Below are positions 29,070-38,616 of a stretch of 64,000 bases of DNA, one piece after another. Position 1 is the stretch's first letter, and each line of letters begins with the position of its first letter. This DNA comes from Dyella lutea (GTDB taxonomy: Bacteria > Pseudomonadota > Gammaproteobacteria > Xanthomonadales > Rhodanobacteraceae). A program made the position numbers and the translations under genes. Location of the stretch: positions 21,453 through 85,452 of the forward strand of contig NZ_JAMZEK010000006.1 of assembly GCF_024158035.1 (NCBI RefSeq), written 5' to 3'. The notes under the pieces are model-generated. The model was given only the letters and a program-made list of their open reading frames with translations. It was not told the DNA's origin and made no database searches.

Positions 29070-30266
29070 ATGAGCTACCCCGGCCAGTCCCGTTTCGCCG
29101 CCGAACTCGCCTCCATCCGCGAGCAGGGCCTGTTCAAGGCCGAGCGCGTGATCGTCTCGCCGCAGTCGGCCGAGATCGAACTGGAGGGCGGCCGCAAGGT
29201 GCTCAACTTCTGCGCCAACAACTACCTCGGCCTGGCCGATCATCCGGACGTGATCGCCGCCGCCAAGGAGGCGCTGGATACCCACGGTTTCGGCATGGCC
29301 AGCGTGCGCTTCATCTGCGGCACGCAGGACCTGCACAAGCAGCTGGAGAAGAAGATCGCCGAGTTCTTCGGCACCGAGGACACCATCCTCTACGCCGCCT
29401 GCTTCGACGCCAACGGTGGCCTGTACGAGCCGCTGCTGGGCGAGGAGGACGCAATCATCTCCGACGCGCTCAACCACGCCTCGATCATCGACGGCATCCG
29501 CCTGTGCAAGGCCAAACGTTTCCGCTACGCCAACTGCGACATGGCCGACCTGGAGCAGCAATTGCAGGCCGCCGACGCCGCCGGCGCGCGCACCAAGCTG
29601 ATCACCACCGACGGCGCGTTCTCGATGGACGGCTTCATCGCGCCGCTGGACCAGATCACCGCACTGGCCGAGAAGTACAACGCACTGGTGCACATCGACG
29701 AATGCCACTGCACCGGCTTCCTCGGCGCCACCGGTCGCGGCTCGGCCGAAGTCAACGGCGTGATGGACAAGGTCGACATCTTCACCGGCACCCTGGGCAA
29801 GGCGCTGGGCGGCGCGCTGGGCGGTTTCACCACGGGACCGGCCGAGGTGATCGAGATGCTGCGCCAGCGCTCGCGCCCCTACCTGTTCTCCAACTCGCTG
29901 CCGCCGCACGTGGTGGCCGCGGCGATCAAGGTCTTCGACATGCTGGAGAGCGCCGGCGAGCTGCGCACCCGGGTGCAGGAGAACACCGCCTATTTCCGCC
30001 AGCAGATGACCGCCGCCGGCTTCGACATCAAGCCCGGCGTGCACCCGATCGTGCCGGTGATGATCTACGACGCGCCGAAGGCGCAGGCGATGGCGAGCGC
30101 CCTGCTGGAGGAAGGCATCTACGTCACCGGCTTCTTCTTCCCGGTGGTGCCCAAGGGCCAGGCGCGCATCCGCACCCAGATGAGCGCGGCGCACACCCGC
30201 GAGCACCTGGATCGCGCGATCGACGCGTTCACGCGCATCGGCAAGCGGCTGGGCGTGATCGGCTGA
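29070..30266 (+). CDS. kbl: 2-amino-3-ketobutyrate CoA ligase (glycine C-acetyltransferase)
   Basis: A PLP enzyme of the alpha-oxoamine synthase family that cleaves the Tdh product with CoA to glycine and acetyl-CoA. 398 residues. Signatures: Asn-Asn-Tyr-Leu-Gly-Leu (50-55), His-Ile-Asp-Glu-Cys-His (208-213) and the PLP lysine in Gly-Thr-Leu-Gly-Lys244-Ala-Leu-Gly-Gly. It completes threonine catabolism with tdh despite the intervening DUF748 gene. Confidence 0.96.
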   Translation: MSYPGQSRFAAELASIREQGLFKAERVIVSPQSAEIELEGGRKVLNFCANNYLGLADHPDVIAAAKEALDTHGFGMASVRFICGTQDLHKQLEKKIAEFFGTEDTILYAACFDANGGLYEPLLGEEDAIISDALNHASIIDGIRLCKAKRFRYANCDMADLEQQLQAADAAGARTKLITTDGAFSMDGFIAPLDQITALAEKYNALVHIDECHCTGFLGATGRGSAEVNGVMDKVDIFTGTLGKALGGALGGFTTGPAEVIEMLRQRSRPYLFSNSLPPHVVAAAIKVFDMLESAGELRTRVQENTAYFRQQMTAAGFDIKPGVHPIVPVMIYDAPKAQAMASALLEEGIYVTGFFFPVVPKGQARIRTQMSAAHTREHLDRAIDAFTRIGKRLGVIG

Positions 30267-30282
30267 GGTGGGGGTGCCTCCC

Positions 30283-30660
30283 GTTGAGAGAGGAAGCTTA
30301 AGCGAGAGGCTTCGCGCTGAAGGGGAGCCCAAGCTTCGCTCCCTCTCCCCTGCACAAGCTCGGAGGAGAGGCTTACGCCTGAGGCTTTGCGCTAGCGCTC
30401 TGCTCCCTCTCCCCTGAACAGCTTCATCGTTCGGGGGAGAGGGCCGGGGTGAGGGGGCCGTTCTTGCCTTACCTACGCCGCACCTCACCGACAAACACCC
30501 AAAAAGCCCAAAGCGCCCCCTCACCTAACCCTCTCCCCCGAGCCGGCTCGGAGGAGAGGGCTTTAAGCGCGAAGCCACGCGCTAGCGGGGAGCCCGCGCT
30601 TCGCTCCCTCTCCCTTGAACAGCTTCTCCGTTCGGGGGAGAGGGCTGGGGTGAGGGGGCT
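30283..30660. repeat. Cluster of palindromic REP-like repeats
   Basis: The 456-nt gap between the convergent kbl and pseudouridine-synthase genes holds at least two direct copies (about 30390-30458 and 30579-30660) of a unit with GCTCCCTCTCCC, GAACAGCTTC and CGTTCGGGGGAGAGGG, ending GGGGTGAGGGGG. There is one inverted part (30515-30541, CCCCCTCACCTAACCCTC) and a further partial copy near 30300-30385. The inverted parts can form long hairpins. No gene is seen. Confidence 0.7.
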
Positions 30661-30722
30661 CTTGCCTTGCACGCGGCGTCTCTGATCACGAACGGCAACC
30701 CCACAAGCCCTTCTCTGCTGAA

Positions 30723-31478
30723 TCACCCACGCCGCAAAGCATGTACCTCGTCGGGAGTGAGGTGTCGCCACTCGCCCTTGGGCAATTCGCCCAGGACCAG
30801 CGGACCGATGGCCACGCGGATCAGGCGCAGCACGCCGATCTCGTGCGCGGCCAGCAGCCGGCGGATGTGCCGGTTGCGACCCTCGTCCAGCACGACTTCC
30901 AGCCAGGCGTATTTCTCACCCTCGCGCAGCACGTTCACCGCCACCGTCCCCAGCCGCTCGCCGGCATCGACCACGCCTTGGCGTAGGTTGGCCATCAGCG
31001 CCTCGTCCGGGCGGCAGTCGACCTGCACGTGGTAGGTCTTGTCGACGTGGTGCTTCGGCTCGGTGAGTCCGGCCGCCCACCCGGTGTCGTTGCTGAGCAG
31101 CAGCAAACCTTCGCTGGCCCGGTCGAGCCGGCCAACCGGGCCGAGCCACGGCAGCCCGGCACCTTCCAGCAGCCCGTAAACGGTGTCGCGGCCGCGCTCG
31201 TCCGACGCGCTCACGACCACCCCGCGGGGTTTGTTGAGTGCGATATAGACGCGATCGGCCGCACCGACCGGGCGACCGTCCAGGGCCAGCCGCTCGCGTT
31301 CGGCGTCGGTGGGGCGTTCCGGGTCGCGGATGCGGCGGCCGTCGACCGTCACCCTCCCCTCGCGCACCGCCTGCTCGGCCTGGCTGCGCGAGCACACGCC
31401 GAGCTTGCTCAGGACACGGGCAAGGCCGTGCCGCGGACGACCGGAAGCAGGGGCGGACGGACGGAGGGGGCGAGGCAT
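30723..31478 (-). CDS. RsuA/RluB-family pseudouridine synthase
   Basis: 251 residues. The N-terminal S4 RNA-binding domain (about 17-60, Leu-Ala-Arg-Val-Leu-Ser-Lys-Leu-Gly-Val-Cys-Ser-Arg-Ser-Gln-Ala-Glu) precedes the catalytic domain with Gly-Arg-Leu-Asp119-Arg-Ala-Ser-Glu-Gly-Leu-Leu, Asp119 being the catalytic residue. It then has Lys-Thr-Tyr-His-Val-Gln and Gly-Arg-Asn-Arg-His-Ile-Arg-Arg. The family modifies 16S or 23S rRNA; which uridine (RsuA, RluB, RluE or RluF type) cannot be settled here. The ATG at 31478 gives the normal N-terminus; the open frame continues to 32123 but overlaps the desaturase gene. Confidence 0.88.
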   Translation of the reverse strand: MPRPLRPSAPASGRPRHGLARVLSKLGVCSRSQAEQAVREGRVTVDGRRIRDPERPTDAERERLALDGRPVGAADRVYIALNKPRGVVVSASDERGRDTVYGLLEGAGLPWLGPVGRLDRASEGLLLLSNDTGWAAGLTEPKHHVDKTYHVQVDCRPDEALMANLRQGVVDAGERLGTVAVNVLREGEKYAWLEVVLDEGRNRHIRRLLAAHEIGVLRLIRVAIGPLVLGELPKGEWRHLTPDEVHALRRG

Positions 31479-31685
31479 TGCGTCAGCGTAGCGAGCCGCC
31501 GCAAGCGACGGCAACACGCCGGGGGGGGCCTGTTTGAGTGCAGCATCGTCCGCACGGCGGAGGGAAACGTTCGCCGACGTATGTCGCCGCAGCGACGATC
31601 GGGCTGGTCCAGTGCATCCGCACCGACATGGCGCGCGTATCTTCTCGCGTCCCCTGTCACCATTCCAAATGGATCCAACACCCCC

Positions 31686-32630
31686 ATGACCAGCGGCCCT
31701 GCGGCACCCCCCATGATCAAGCGGATGGCGACCGGGCTGGCGCGCTGGGTCGATACCAGTGCGCAGGACACCACCGGCGACGAGGACGACGGCATCGACT
31801 GGACCCGCGTGCTGCCGTTCATCGGCATGCACCTGGCCTGCGTGGCAGCGATCTGGGTCGGCTTCTCCTGGTTCGCCTTCTGGGTCGCACTGGGTCTGTA
31901 TGCACTGCGCATGTTCGCGATCACCGCGTTCTACCACCGCTACTTCTCGCATCGGGCATTCAAGACCTCGCGCATCGTGCAGTTCGTGTTCGCCGTGATC
32001 GGCGCCAGCGCGGTGCAGCGCGGTCCACTGTGGTGGGCCGCGCACCACCGAAACCACCATCGCCACGCGGACACCCCGGCCGACGTGCACTCGCCGGTGC
32101 AGCACGGATTCCTGCGCAGCCACATGGGCTGGTTCATGACCCGCAGCGGCTTCCGCACCGACTGGTCGAAGATCCCCGACCTGGCGAAGTACCCCGAACT
32201 GCGCCTGCTCGACCGCTTCGACCTACTGGTGCCGGTGGCGCTGGCCGTGGGTCTGTTCTTCTGGGGTCGCTGGCTGGGGGCGACGCATCCGGAGTTGGGA
32301 ACCGATGGCCCGCAGCTGCTGGTGTGGGGTTTCTTCATCTCCACCATCGTGTTGTTCCACGTGACGGTGACGATCAACTCGCTGGCGCACCGCTTCGGCA
32401 GCCGCCGTTTCGAGACGCGCGACAACAGCCGCAACAACTGGATGCTGGCGCTGCTCACTTTCGGCGAGGGCTGGCACAACAACCACCATTTCTTCCCGGG
32501 CTCGGCCCGGCAGGGCTTCCGCTGGTGGGAGGTGGACCTGACCTTCTACCTCCTGCGCATGCTCTCGCTGTTCGGCGTGGTGCGCGGCCTGAAGGCCGTG
32601 CCGGCCGGCCTCAAACGTGGCCAGCGCTGA
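31686..32630 (+). CDS. Membrane fatty-acid desaturase (delta-9 type)
   Basis: A 314-residue di-iron membrane desaturase introducing a cis double bond into acyl chains. Histidine boxes: His-Arg-Tyr-Phe-Ser-His (84-89), His-His-Arg-Asn-His-His (120-125) and His-Asn-Asn-His-His near 267. Hydrophobic segments at about 43-80, 95-112 and 180-230 form the usual four helices. It starts the seven-gene lipid operon, with its stop 7 nt before the next gene. Its product double bond is the natural substrate for the two cyclopropane-synthase-like enzymes downstream. Confidence 0.9.
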   Translation: MTSGPAAPPMIKRMATGLARWVDTSAQDTTGDEDDGIDWTRVLPFIGMHLACVAAIWVGFSWFAFWVALGLYALRMFAITAFYHRYFSHRAFKTSRIVQFVFAVIGASAVQRGPLWWAAHHRNHHRHADTPADVHSPVQHGFLRSHMGWFMTRSGFRTDWSKIPDLAKYPELRLLDRFDLLVPVALAVGLFFWGRWLGATHPELGTDGPQLLVWGFFISTIVLFHVTVTINSLAHRFGSRRFETRDNSRNNWMLALLTFGEGWHNNHHFFPGSARQGFRWWEVDLTFYLLRMLSLFGVVRGLKAVPAGLKRGQR

Positions 32631-32637
32631 GGTGGGC

Positions 32638-33879
32638 ATGCGCATCGCGGTCATCGGCGGCGGCATTTCCGGCATGGCCTCGGCGTGGCTGCTCTCGCAG
32701 CAGCACGCAGTGGACCTGTACGAGGCGAACGCCTACATCGGCGGCCACACGCACACCCACGACGTGGAATCGGGCGGCCGCGACTACGCGGTGGATTCCG
32801 GCTTCATCGTGTTCAACCCGGACAACTACCCGCTGCTGACCCGGCTGTTCGGCGAGCTCGGCGTCGATTCGCAGCCCACCACCATGAGCTTCGCCGTGCA
32901 CAACGAGGCGAGCGGACTTGAATACGGCGCCACCAGTCTGGACGCGCTGTTCTGCCAGCGCCGCAACCTGCTCTCGCCGAAGTTCTACGGCATGGTGCGC
33001 GACATCGTGCGCTTCTACCGTGAGTCGCCGGCATTGCTGGAAACCACGGATGCCGGGCCGACGCTCGGCGACTACCTGGAACGCCACCGCTACGGTGCGA
33101 TGTTCCGCGACGAGCACATCGTGCCGATGGCATCGGCGCTGTGGTCCTCGCCGTCGCGCAAGGTGCTGGACTTCCCGGCACGCTACCTCGTGCAGTTCAT
33201 GGCCAACCACCACATGCTGCAGCTGGACGGGCGACCCGAGTGGCGCGTGGTGCGCGGCGGCTCGACCCGTTACGTGGACGCACTGCGCGCGCGCTGGAAC
33301 GTGCGCGAGCGCATCGCCAGCCCGGTGACTGCGGTGCGCCGCGTCGAGGGCGGCGTGGAAATCACCAGCCTTGGCCAGACCGAGCGCTACGACCAGGTGG
33401 TGCTGGCCTGCCACAGCAACGAGGCGCTGGCGATGCTGGCCGACGCCACGCCGGCGGAGCGCGAGGTGCTCGGTGCAATCCGCTACCAGGAAAACGACAC
33501 CGTGCTGCACACCGACACCCGCCTGCTACCGAAGCGGCGCAAGGCATGGTCGGCGTGGAACGTGCTGATCCCCGCCTCGCCCACCGAAGCGTGCACAGTC
33601 ACCTACTGCATGAACCTGCTGCAGACGCTGGACGCGCCGGACACGTTCTGCGTGTCGCTGAACTGCGCCGACCGCATCGACCCGGCCAGGGTGATCCGGC
33701 GCATGCGTTACGCGCACCCGGAGTACACCCACGCCTCGGTGGCCGCGCAGCAGCGCAAGGGCGAGATCCAAGGCCGGTCCGGCACCTGGTTCGCCGGCGC
33801 CTACTGGGGCTGGGGCTTCCACGAAGACGGCATGCGCAGCGCGGTCGAGGTCGCCCGCGCGCTGGGGGTGGACTGGTGA
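32638..33879 (+). CDS. FAD-dependent amine-oxidase-like oxidoreductase
   Basis: 413 residues. The N-terminal dinucleotide fold Gly-Gly-Gly-Ile-Ser-Gly (7-12) is followed by Asp-Leu-Tyr-Glu-Ala and Gly-Gly-His-Thr-His-Thr, and the C-terminus holds [15 protein letters not shown], typical of the oxidoreductase that accompanies DUF1365 and CFA-synthase genes. In Rhodobacter, genes of this type belong to the singlet-oxygen (sigmaE-ChrR) response (recalled). GAGGTG precedes the ATG. The GTG start of the next gene overlaps its stop (GTGA). Confidence 0.88.
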   Translation: MRIAVIGGGISGMASAWLLSQQHAVDLYEANAYIGGHTHTHDVESGGRDYAVDSGFIVFNPDNYPLLTRLFGELGVDSQPTTMSFAVHNEASGLEYGATSLDALFCQRRNLLSPKFYGMVRDIVRFYRESPALLETTDAGPTLGDYLERHRYGAMFRDEHIVPMASALWSSPSRKVLDFPARYLVQFMANHHMLQLDGRPEWRVVRGGSTRYVDALRARWNVRERIASPVTAVRRVEGGVEITSLGQTERYDQVVLACHSNEALAMLADATPAEREVLGAIRYQENDTVLHTDTRLLPKRRKAWSAWNVLIPASPTEACTVTYCMNLLQTLDAPDTFCVSLNCADRIDPARVIRRMRYAHPEYTHASVAAQQRKGEIQGRSGTWFAGAYWGWGFHEDGMRSAVEVARALGVDW

Positions 33880-34724
33880 ACCCCGCCCTGCGCGAGCCGC
33901 TCGACGCCGCGCCTGCCGTGACCGACAACCGGCCCGGCCGGGACCGTGCCGCCCGGCGTCCGCTGGCCAGCGCGATCTACGAGGGCTGGGTCCGCCACCG
34001 CCGCCATGCGCCGCACCCGCACGCGTTCCGCTATCCGATCGCGATGCTGTACCTGGATCTGGACGAGCTGCCGGGCCTGTTCGACCGCCGCTGGTTGTGG
34101 TCGTTGAACCGCCGCAACGTGGCCGAATTCCGCCGCAGCGATTACCTGGGGCCGGCCGAGCTGCCGCTGGACGAAGCCGTGCGCCGCCGCGTGGCCGAAC
34201 ACACCGGGCGTCGACCGGCCGGGCCGATCCGGCTGCTCACCCACCTGCGCTACGGCGGCCACGTATTCAATCCGGTGAGCTTCTACTACTGCTTCGCCGC
34301 CGACGGCCACACGCTGGAGACGATCGTCGCCGAGATCACCAACACGCCGTGGAAGGAACGCCACGCCTACGTGCTGCCGGTCGCCGAAGGCCGCAGCCAC
34401 CGGCACACCACGGCCTGGCGCTTCGACAAGATCTTCCACGTGTCGCCGTTCATGCCGATGGAACGCGGCTACGACTGGCGCTTCTGCATCCCCGACGCAT
34501 TCCTGCGCGTACACATGAACGTGATGGACGGCGAGCGTCGCGACTTCGACGCCACGCTGGTGCTCGAACGCCGGCCGCTCGATGGCGCCGGGCTCGCCCG
34601 CGTGCTGTGGCGCTTCCCGCTGATGACGCTGCAGGTGGTGCTGGCGATCCACTGGCAGGCGTTGAAGCTGTGGCTCAAGCGCAACCCCGTCTACGACCAC
34701 CCAGGCAAGACCACCGGGAACTGA
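33876..34724 (+). CDS. DUF1365 family protein
   Basis: 282 residues starting at GTG, overlapping the oxidoreductase stop. DUF1365 landmarks: [37 protein letters not shown] and Lys-Ile-Phe-His-Val-Ser-Pro-Phe. Biochemical role unknown; the constant link to the FAD oxidoreductase and CFA synthase suggests work on membrane acyl chains. Confidence 0.9.
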   Translation: MNPALREPLDAAPAVTDNRPGRDRAARRPLASAIYEGWVRHRRHAPHPHAFRYPIAMLYLDLDELPGLFDRRWLWSLNRRNVAEFRRSDYLGPAELPLDEAVRRRVAEHTGRRPAGPIRLLTHLRYGGHVFNPVSFYYCFAADGHTLETIVAEITNTPWKERHAYVLPVAEGRSHRHTTAWRFDKIFHVSPFMPMERGYDWRFCIPDAFLRVHMNVMDGERRDFDATLVLERRPLDGAGLARVLWRFPLMTLQVVLAIHWQALKLWLKRNPVYDHPGKTTGN

Positions 34725-34727
34725 TCC

Positions 34728-36026
34728 ATGGACATCGAACTCACCACGCCCCTAGACACCCCCGCCCCCGCGGCCCTGCCCGGCCGGCTGGAGCGCCTGC
34801 TGCGCCAGCGACTGCTCGCGCAGATGGGTCAGCTCAAGGGCTGCCGCCTGCGGCTGGACGACGCGCTGGGCGCGGTGGAGCTGGGCACGTCGCTGCCGGG
34901 CGAGGAGCCGCTGAGGGTGCACCTGACGGTGCGTGACCCGCGCTTCTACCGGTTGGTGGCGGCCAACGGCAGCGTCGGCGCCGGCGAGGCCTACATCGAG
35001 GATCTGTGGCACTGCGACGACCTGGTTGCGCTGATCCGCGTGATGGTGCGCAACCGCGACCTGCTCGACGGCATGGAGACCGGCCTGGCCCGCCTCGGCG
35101 GCCTGGCGATGAAGGCCTGGCACGCGCTCAACCGCAACACCCGAGCCGGCAGCCGCCGCAACATCGCCGCCCACTACGACCTGGGCAACGAGCTGTTCAG
35201 TCTGTTCCTGTCCAGCGACCTGATGTATTCCTCGGCGATCTACGCCAGCGACGACGAACCGCTGGAGGTCGCCTCCACCCGCAAGCTCGACCGCATCTGC
35301 CGCAAGCTCGAGCTTTCGCCGGACGATCACGTGCTGGAGATCGGCACCGGCTGGGGCGGCTTCGCGATCCACGCCGCGCGCCACTACGGCTGCCGCGTGA
35401 CCACCACCACCATCTCCCGCGAGCAGTACGAGCTGGCCTCCCGGCGCGTGGCCGAGGCCGGCCTGTCCGATCGCATCGAGCTGCTGCTGGAGGACTACCG
35501 CGACCTCGACGGCCGCTACGACAAGCTGGTGTCGATCGAGATGATCGAGGCGATCGGCGCCGAGTTCATGCCCACCTACTTCGGCACGATCTCTCGGCTG
35601 CTCAAGGACGAGGGCATGGCGCTGATCCAGGCGATCACCATCGAGGATCACCGCTATGCGCAGGCGCTGAAGTCGGTGGACTACATCAAGCGCTACATCT
35701 TCCCGGGCAGCTTCATCCCATCGGTGAGCGCGATGCTGGGTGCGGCCCGCGAGTCCAGTGACCTGCGGCTGTATCACCTCGAGGACATCGGCCCGAGCTA
35801 CGCGCTCACCCTGAAGGCCTGGCGCGAGCGCTTCCTCGACCGCCGCGACGAGGTGCTGAAGGCCGGCTACGACGAGCGCTTCGTGCGCATGTGGGAGTTC
35901 TACCTCGCCTACTGCGAAGGCGGCTTCCGCGAGCGCTCGATCGGCGACGTGCAGATGCTGCTGACCCGCCCGGGCTGCCGCCGCGCGTCCTACCTGCCCG
36001 ACCTGGCCACGGCGGCCTCCGCCTGA
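34728..36026 (+). CDS. Cyclopropane-fatty-acyl-phospholipid synthase (first copy)
   Basis: A 432-residue SAM-dependent enzyme adding a methylene to phospholipid double bonds. The N-terminal lipid-binding domain (about 30-130) is followed by His-Tyr-Asp-Leu-Gly-Asn-Glu (149-155), Met-Tyr-Ser-Ser-Ala-Ile-Tyr (166-172) and SAM motif Leu-Glu-Ile-Gly-Thr-Gly-Trp-Gly-Gly (203-211). A Met-Ile-Glu-Ala-Ile-Gly segment follows. It begins 3 nt after the DUF1365 gene. A second, shorter family member ends the operon. The specific product (cyclopropane or methylated/furan acyl chain) is not determined. Confidence 0.92.
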   Translation: MDIELTTPLDTPAPAALPGRLERLLRQRLLAQMGQLKGCRLRLDDALGAVELGTSLPGEEPLRVHLTVRDPRFYRLVAANGSVGAGEAYIEDLWHCDDLVALIRVMVRNRDLLDGMETGLARLGGLAMKAWHALNRNTRAGSRRNIAAHYDLGNELFSLFLSSDLMYSSAIYASDDEPLEVASTRKLDRICRKLELSPDDHVLEIGTGWGGFAIHAARHYGCRVTTTTISREQYELASRRVAEAGLSDRIELLLEDYRDLDGRYDKLVSIEMIEAIGAEFMPTYFGTISRLLKDEGMALIQAITIEDHRYAQALKSVDYIKRYIFPGSFIPSVSAMLGAARESSDLRLYHLEDIGPSYALTLKAWRERFLDRRDEVLKAGYDERFVRMWEFYLAYCEGGFRERSIGDVQMLLTRPGCRRASYLPDLATAASA

Positions 36027-36036
36027 CGGTATCCGC

Positions 36037-36588
36037 ATGAACGCCTGGATCAATGCCATTACCTACCAGCTGGTCTGGTTCGCCGCGATCTGGGGCGCAT
36101 CGAGCGGCCACTGGTGGCTGGCGCCGCTGGCGCTGTTGCCGTTCGCGGCCTGGATGCTGGGGCGGCCGGACGGCGGCGCCGATGCGCTGTTGATGCCGAT
36201 CGCGGTGCTGCTGGGCGCCGTGCTCGACTCCAGCCTGGCGGCCAGCGGGCTGGTGGCCTACGTGTCTCCGGTGCCGTTCGTGCACGCCGCACCGCTGTGG
36301 ATCCTGTCGATCTGGGCGGCGTTCTCGCTCACCCTCAGGCACAGCTTCCGCTTCCTGCACGGTCGGCCGCTGCTCGCCGCCGTGCTCGGCGGGGCGGGCG
36401 GGCCGATCGCCTACCTCGGCGCCGGCCGCGCGTGGCATGCGGTCGCCTTCCCGCTCGGAACCACGCCGGCGGTCATCGCGCTGGCCGCCGGCTGGGCCGT
36501 CGCCATGCCGCTGCTGATCGGGCTCGCCACGCGCGTCGAGCGCACCTCCGGTCCCCGAAGCGTCCATGGAGAAGCCCATGTGGCATGA
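36037..36588 (+). CDS. DUF2878 integral membrane protein
   Basis: 183 residues with about five hydrophobic helices (Trp-rich: Tyr-Gln-Leu-Val-Trp-Phe-Ala-Ala-Ile-Trp-Gly at the N-terminus, Ala-Pro-Leu-Trp-Ile-Leu-Ser-Ile-Trp-Ala-Ala-Phe in the middle). Matches the DUF2878 pattern found in the same type of operon in other proteobacteria. Function unknown. Its last codons overlap the region carrying the next gene's ribosome-binding site. Confidence 0.82.
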   Translation: MNAWINAITYQLVWFAAIWGASSGHWWLAPLALLPFAAWMLGRPDGGADALLMPIAVLLGAVLDSSLAASGLVAYVSPVPFVHAAPLWILSIWAAFSLTLRHSFRFLHGRPLLAAVLGGAGGPIAYLGAGRAWHAVAFPLGTTPAVIALAAGWAVAMPLLIGLATRVERTSGPRSVHGEAHVA

Positions 36589-37378
36589 GTTTGGCTGGCA
36601 GGTGCTGACCGTCTGGCTGGTGACCGCTGCGGCGATGACGGTGGGCTGGACGATCCAGTACCGGACCCGCAACGCCACCCTGGTCGACGCGATCTGGAGC
36701 GCCACCATGGGCCTGGCCGCGCTGTTCTACGCGGCGATGGGCAGCGGCGATCCGCTGATCCGGGGCCTGCTTGCCCTGTGCGGCGCCTTGTGGGCGCTGC
36801 GGCTGTTCCTGCACCTGCTGGACCGCGTACGCCATGAGGACGAGGACGGTCGCTACCGGTACCTGCGCGAGCACTGGCAGGACAGCCAGCCGAAGTTCTT
36901 TGCGTTCTTCCAGGCGCAGGCGCTGTTCACGACCATCTTCTCGCTGCCCTTCCTCGCCGTGGCGGCGAACCCCGGCACGGAGCAGTCGTCGGCGTGGATC
37001 GTCGCCGCGCTGGTGGTGTGGCTGGCCAGCCTCAGCGGCGAAGCCATTGCCGACCGGCAGCTGGCGCAGTTCCGGCATCGCCCGGACAGCCGCGGCAGGA
37101 CCTGTCGAGAGGGACTGTGGCGCTACTCGCGCCATCCCAACTACTTCTTCGAGTGGACGCACTGGTTCGCCTACGTGCTGCTGGCGGTCGGCTCGCCGAT
37201 CGGCTGGCTGGCCATCCTCGGCCCGGTGCTGATGCTCGTGTCGCTGTACCGCTTCACCGGCATTCCCTACACCGAGGCGCAGGCCCTGCGCAGCCGCGGC
37301 GACGACTACCGCGACTACCAGGCCAGCACCAGCCCCTTCATTCCCTGGTTTCCCAAGACACGAGGATCACGGCCATGA
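36578..37378 (+). CDS. DUF1295 / steroid 5-alpha-reductase-like membrane protein
   Basis: 266 residues with about seven hydrophobic segments. The family signature is at the C-terminal part: Cys-Arg-Glu-Gly-Leu-Trp-Arg-Tyr-Ser-Arg-His-Pro-Asn-Tyr-Phe-Phe-Glu-Trp, then a Tyr-Arg-Asp-Tyr-Gln ending. ATG 36578 is preferred over ATG 36566 since GGAG at 36568-36571 is correctly spaced for it. It starts inside the last codons of the DUF2878 gene and its stop overlaps the next ATG (ATGA). Probably an NADPH-linked lipid reductase (family inference). Confidence 0.87.
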   Translation: MWHEFGWQVLTVWLVTAAAMTVGWTIQYRTRNATLVDAIWSATMGLAALFYAAMGSGDPLIRGLLALCGALWALRLFLHLLDRVRHEDEDGRYRYLREHWQDSQPKFFAFFQAQALFTTIFSLPFLAVAANPGTEQSSAWIVAALVVWLASLSGEAIADRQLAQFRHRPDSRGRTCREGLWRYSRHPNYFFEWTHWFAYVLLAVGSPIGWLAILGPVLMLVSLYRFTGIPYTEAQALRSRGDDYRDYQASTSPFIPWFPKTRGSRP

Positions 37379-38463
37379 CCGACAGCCTTGCCATGCCGTC
37401 CGTTGCGATCGAGCAGACCGAAGAGCGCGGCCTCACCCGCTTGGCCGAGTCGGGACTGATTCCAGACGCGCTGCTGCGGCTGGGTATCCGCCGGCTGTGC
37501 GCCACGCGGCTGCGCGACGAGCGTGCCGGCGGCGAGGAGGCAGTGTGGGCGCGCTTCCGCGACCGGCTGCAGCAGCTGCGCCAGAGCCCGCTCGCGCTGC
37601 ACACGGACGCAGCCAACCGCCAGCACTACGAGCTGCCGCCGCGCTTCTTCGAACTGTGCCTGGGCAAGCGGCTGAAGTACTCGAGCTGCTATTACCCGAC
37701 CGGCCGCGAGACGCTGGACGAGGCCGAGGAGAAGATGCTCGCCCTCTACGACGAGCGCGCCGAACTGGTCGATGGCCAGGACATCCTCGAGCTGGGCTGC
37801 GGCTGGGGTTCGCTGACGCTGTGGATGGCGGCGCGCTATCCCGGATCGCGGATCACTGCGGTCTCCAACTCCCGCCCGCAGCGCGAGCATATCGAGGCAC
37901 ATTGCCGCCAGCTCGGCCTGTCCAACGTGCGGGTGATCACCGAGGACGTGAACCGGCTGTCGCTCGATCCGGCCCAATTCGACCGGGTGGTGTCGGTGGA
38001 GATGTTCGAGCACGTGCGCAACTACCAGGTTCTGCTGGAGCGCATCGCCGGCTGGCTGCGCCCCGGCGGCAAGCTGTTCGTGCACATCTTCTGCCATCGC
38101 GAGCTGATGTATCCGTTCGAGACCGAGCGCGACGACGACTGGATGGGCCGCCACTTTTTCACCGGTGGTCTGATGCCCGCGGCCGACACGTTCCTGCATT
38201 TCCAGCAGCATATGGTGGTGGAGCAGGAGTGGCGCCTCGCCGGCAGCCATTACGAGAAGACTTCGAACCACTGGCTGGCCCACCAGGACGCGAACCGCGA
38301 AGAGATCCTGCGCGTGCTGGCGGGCACCTACGGCGCCGCGCAGGCGAAGCTGTGGCACCAGCGCTGGCGCATGTTCTGGATGGCCTGCGCGGAGCTTTTC
38401 GGTTACGACCACGGCAACGAGTGGCTGGTGGGCCACTACCGGTTCCAGCGTCGCGCCGACTGA
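37375..38463 (+). CDS. Second CFA-synthase-like SAM methyltransferase
   Basis: 362 residues, shorter and clearly different from the first copy: it lacks the N-terminal lipid domain. Gln-His-Tyr-Glu-Leu-Pro-Pro-Arg-Phe-Phe (83-92) replaces the canonical motif, then Tyr-Ser-Ser-Cys-Tyr-Tyr and SAM motif Glu-Leu-Gly-Cys-Gly-Trp-Gly (139-145), and Met-Phe-Glu-His-Val. Such shorter relatives have been linked to methylated or furan fatty-acid formation in alphaproteobacteria (recalled, not proven here). Last gene of the operon, followed by a strong terminator. Confidence 0.88.
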   Translation: MTDSLAMPSVAIEQTEERGLTRLAESGLIPDALLRLGIRRLCATRLRDERAGGEEAVWARFRDRLQQLRQSPLALHTDAANRQHYELPPRFFELCLGKRLKYSSCYYPTGRETLDEAEEKMLALYDERAELVDGQDILELGCGWGSLTLWMAARYPGSRITAVSNSRPQREHIEAHCRQLGLSNVRVITEDVNRLSLDPAQFDRVVSVEMFEHVRNYQVLLERIAGWLRPGGKLFVHIFCHRELMYPFETERDDDWMGRHFFTGGLMPAADTFLHFQQHMVVEQEWRLAGSHYEKTSNHWLAHQDANREEILRVLAGTYGAAQAKLWHQRWRMFWMACAELFGYDHGNEWLVGHYRFQRRAD

Positions 38464-38487
38464 CCGACCCCGCTCTGCATTGCCCGC

Positions 38488-38516
38488 AAAAAGCCCGGCC
38501 TGGCCGGGCTTTTTTG
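38488..38516 (+). terminator. Terminator of the lipid operon
   Basis: AAAAAGCCCGGCC pairs with GGCCGGGCTTTTTT, giving a strong stem with a T-run. It ends the desaturase-to-methyltransferase operon. Confidence 0.85.
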
Positions 38517-38570
38517 GCGTGCGCCGAAGGCCCCTCCCCGGGCCGTGGCAGAGACGCCGCGCAAAAAAAG

Positions 38571-38592
38571 AAGCCCGGCCAAAGCCGGGCTT
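38571..38592 (-). terminator. Terminator of ompA copy 1
   Basis: AAGCCCGGC-CAAA-GCCGGGCTT, flanked by an A-run on the plus strand (T-run on the transcript). It is included in the duplicated segment. Confidence 0.8.
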
Positions 38593-38616
38593 CTTCATGA
38601 CACGGGGTGCAGATCC

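Noticed and set aside
26456..29071. An 871-codon minus-strand frame opposite the DUF748 gene
   Set aside because: No ribosome-binding site or domain; the plus strand carries a full DUF748 protein with membrane anchor.
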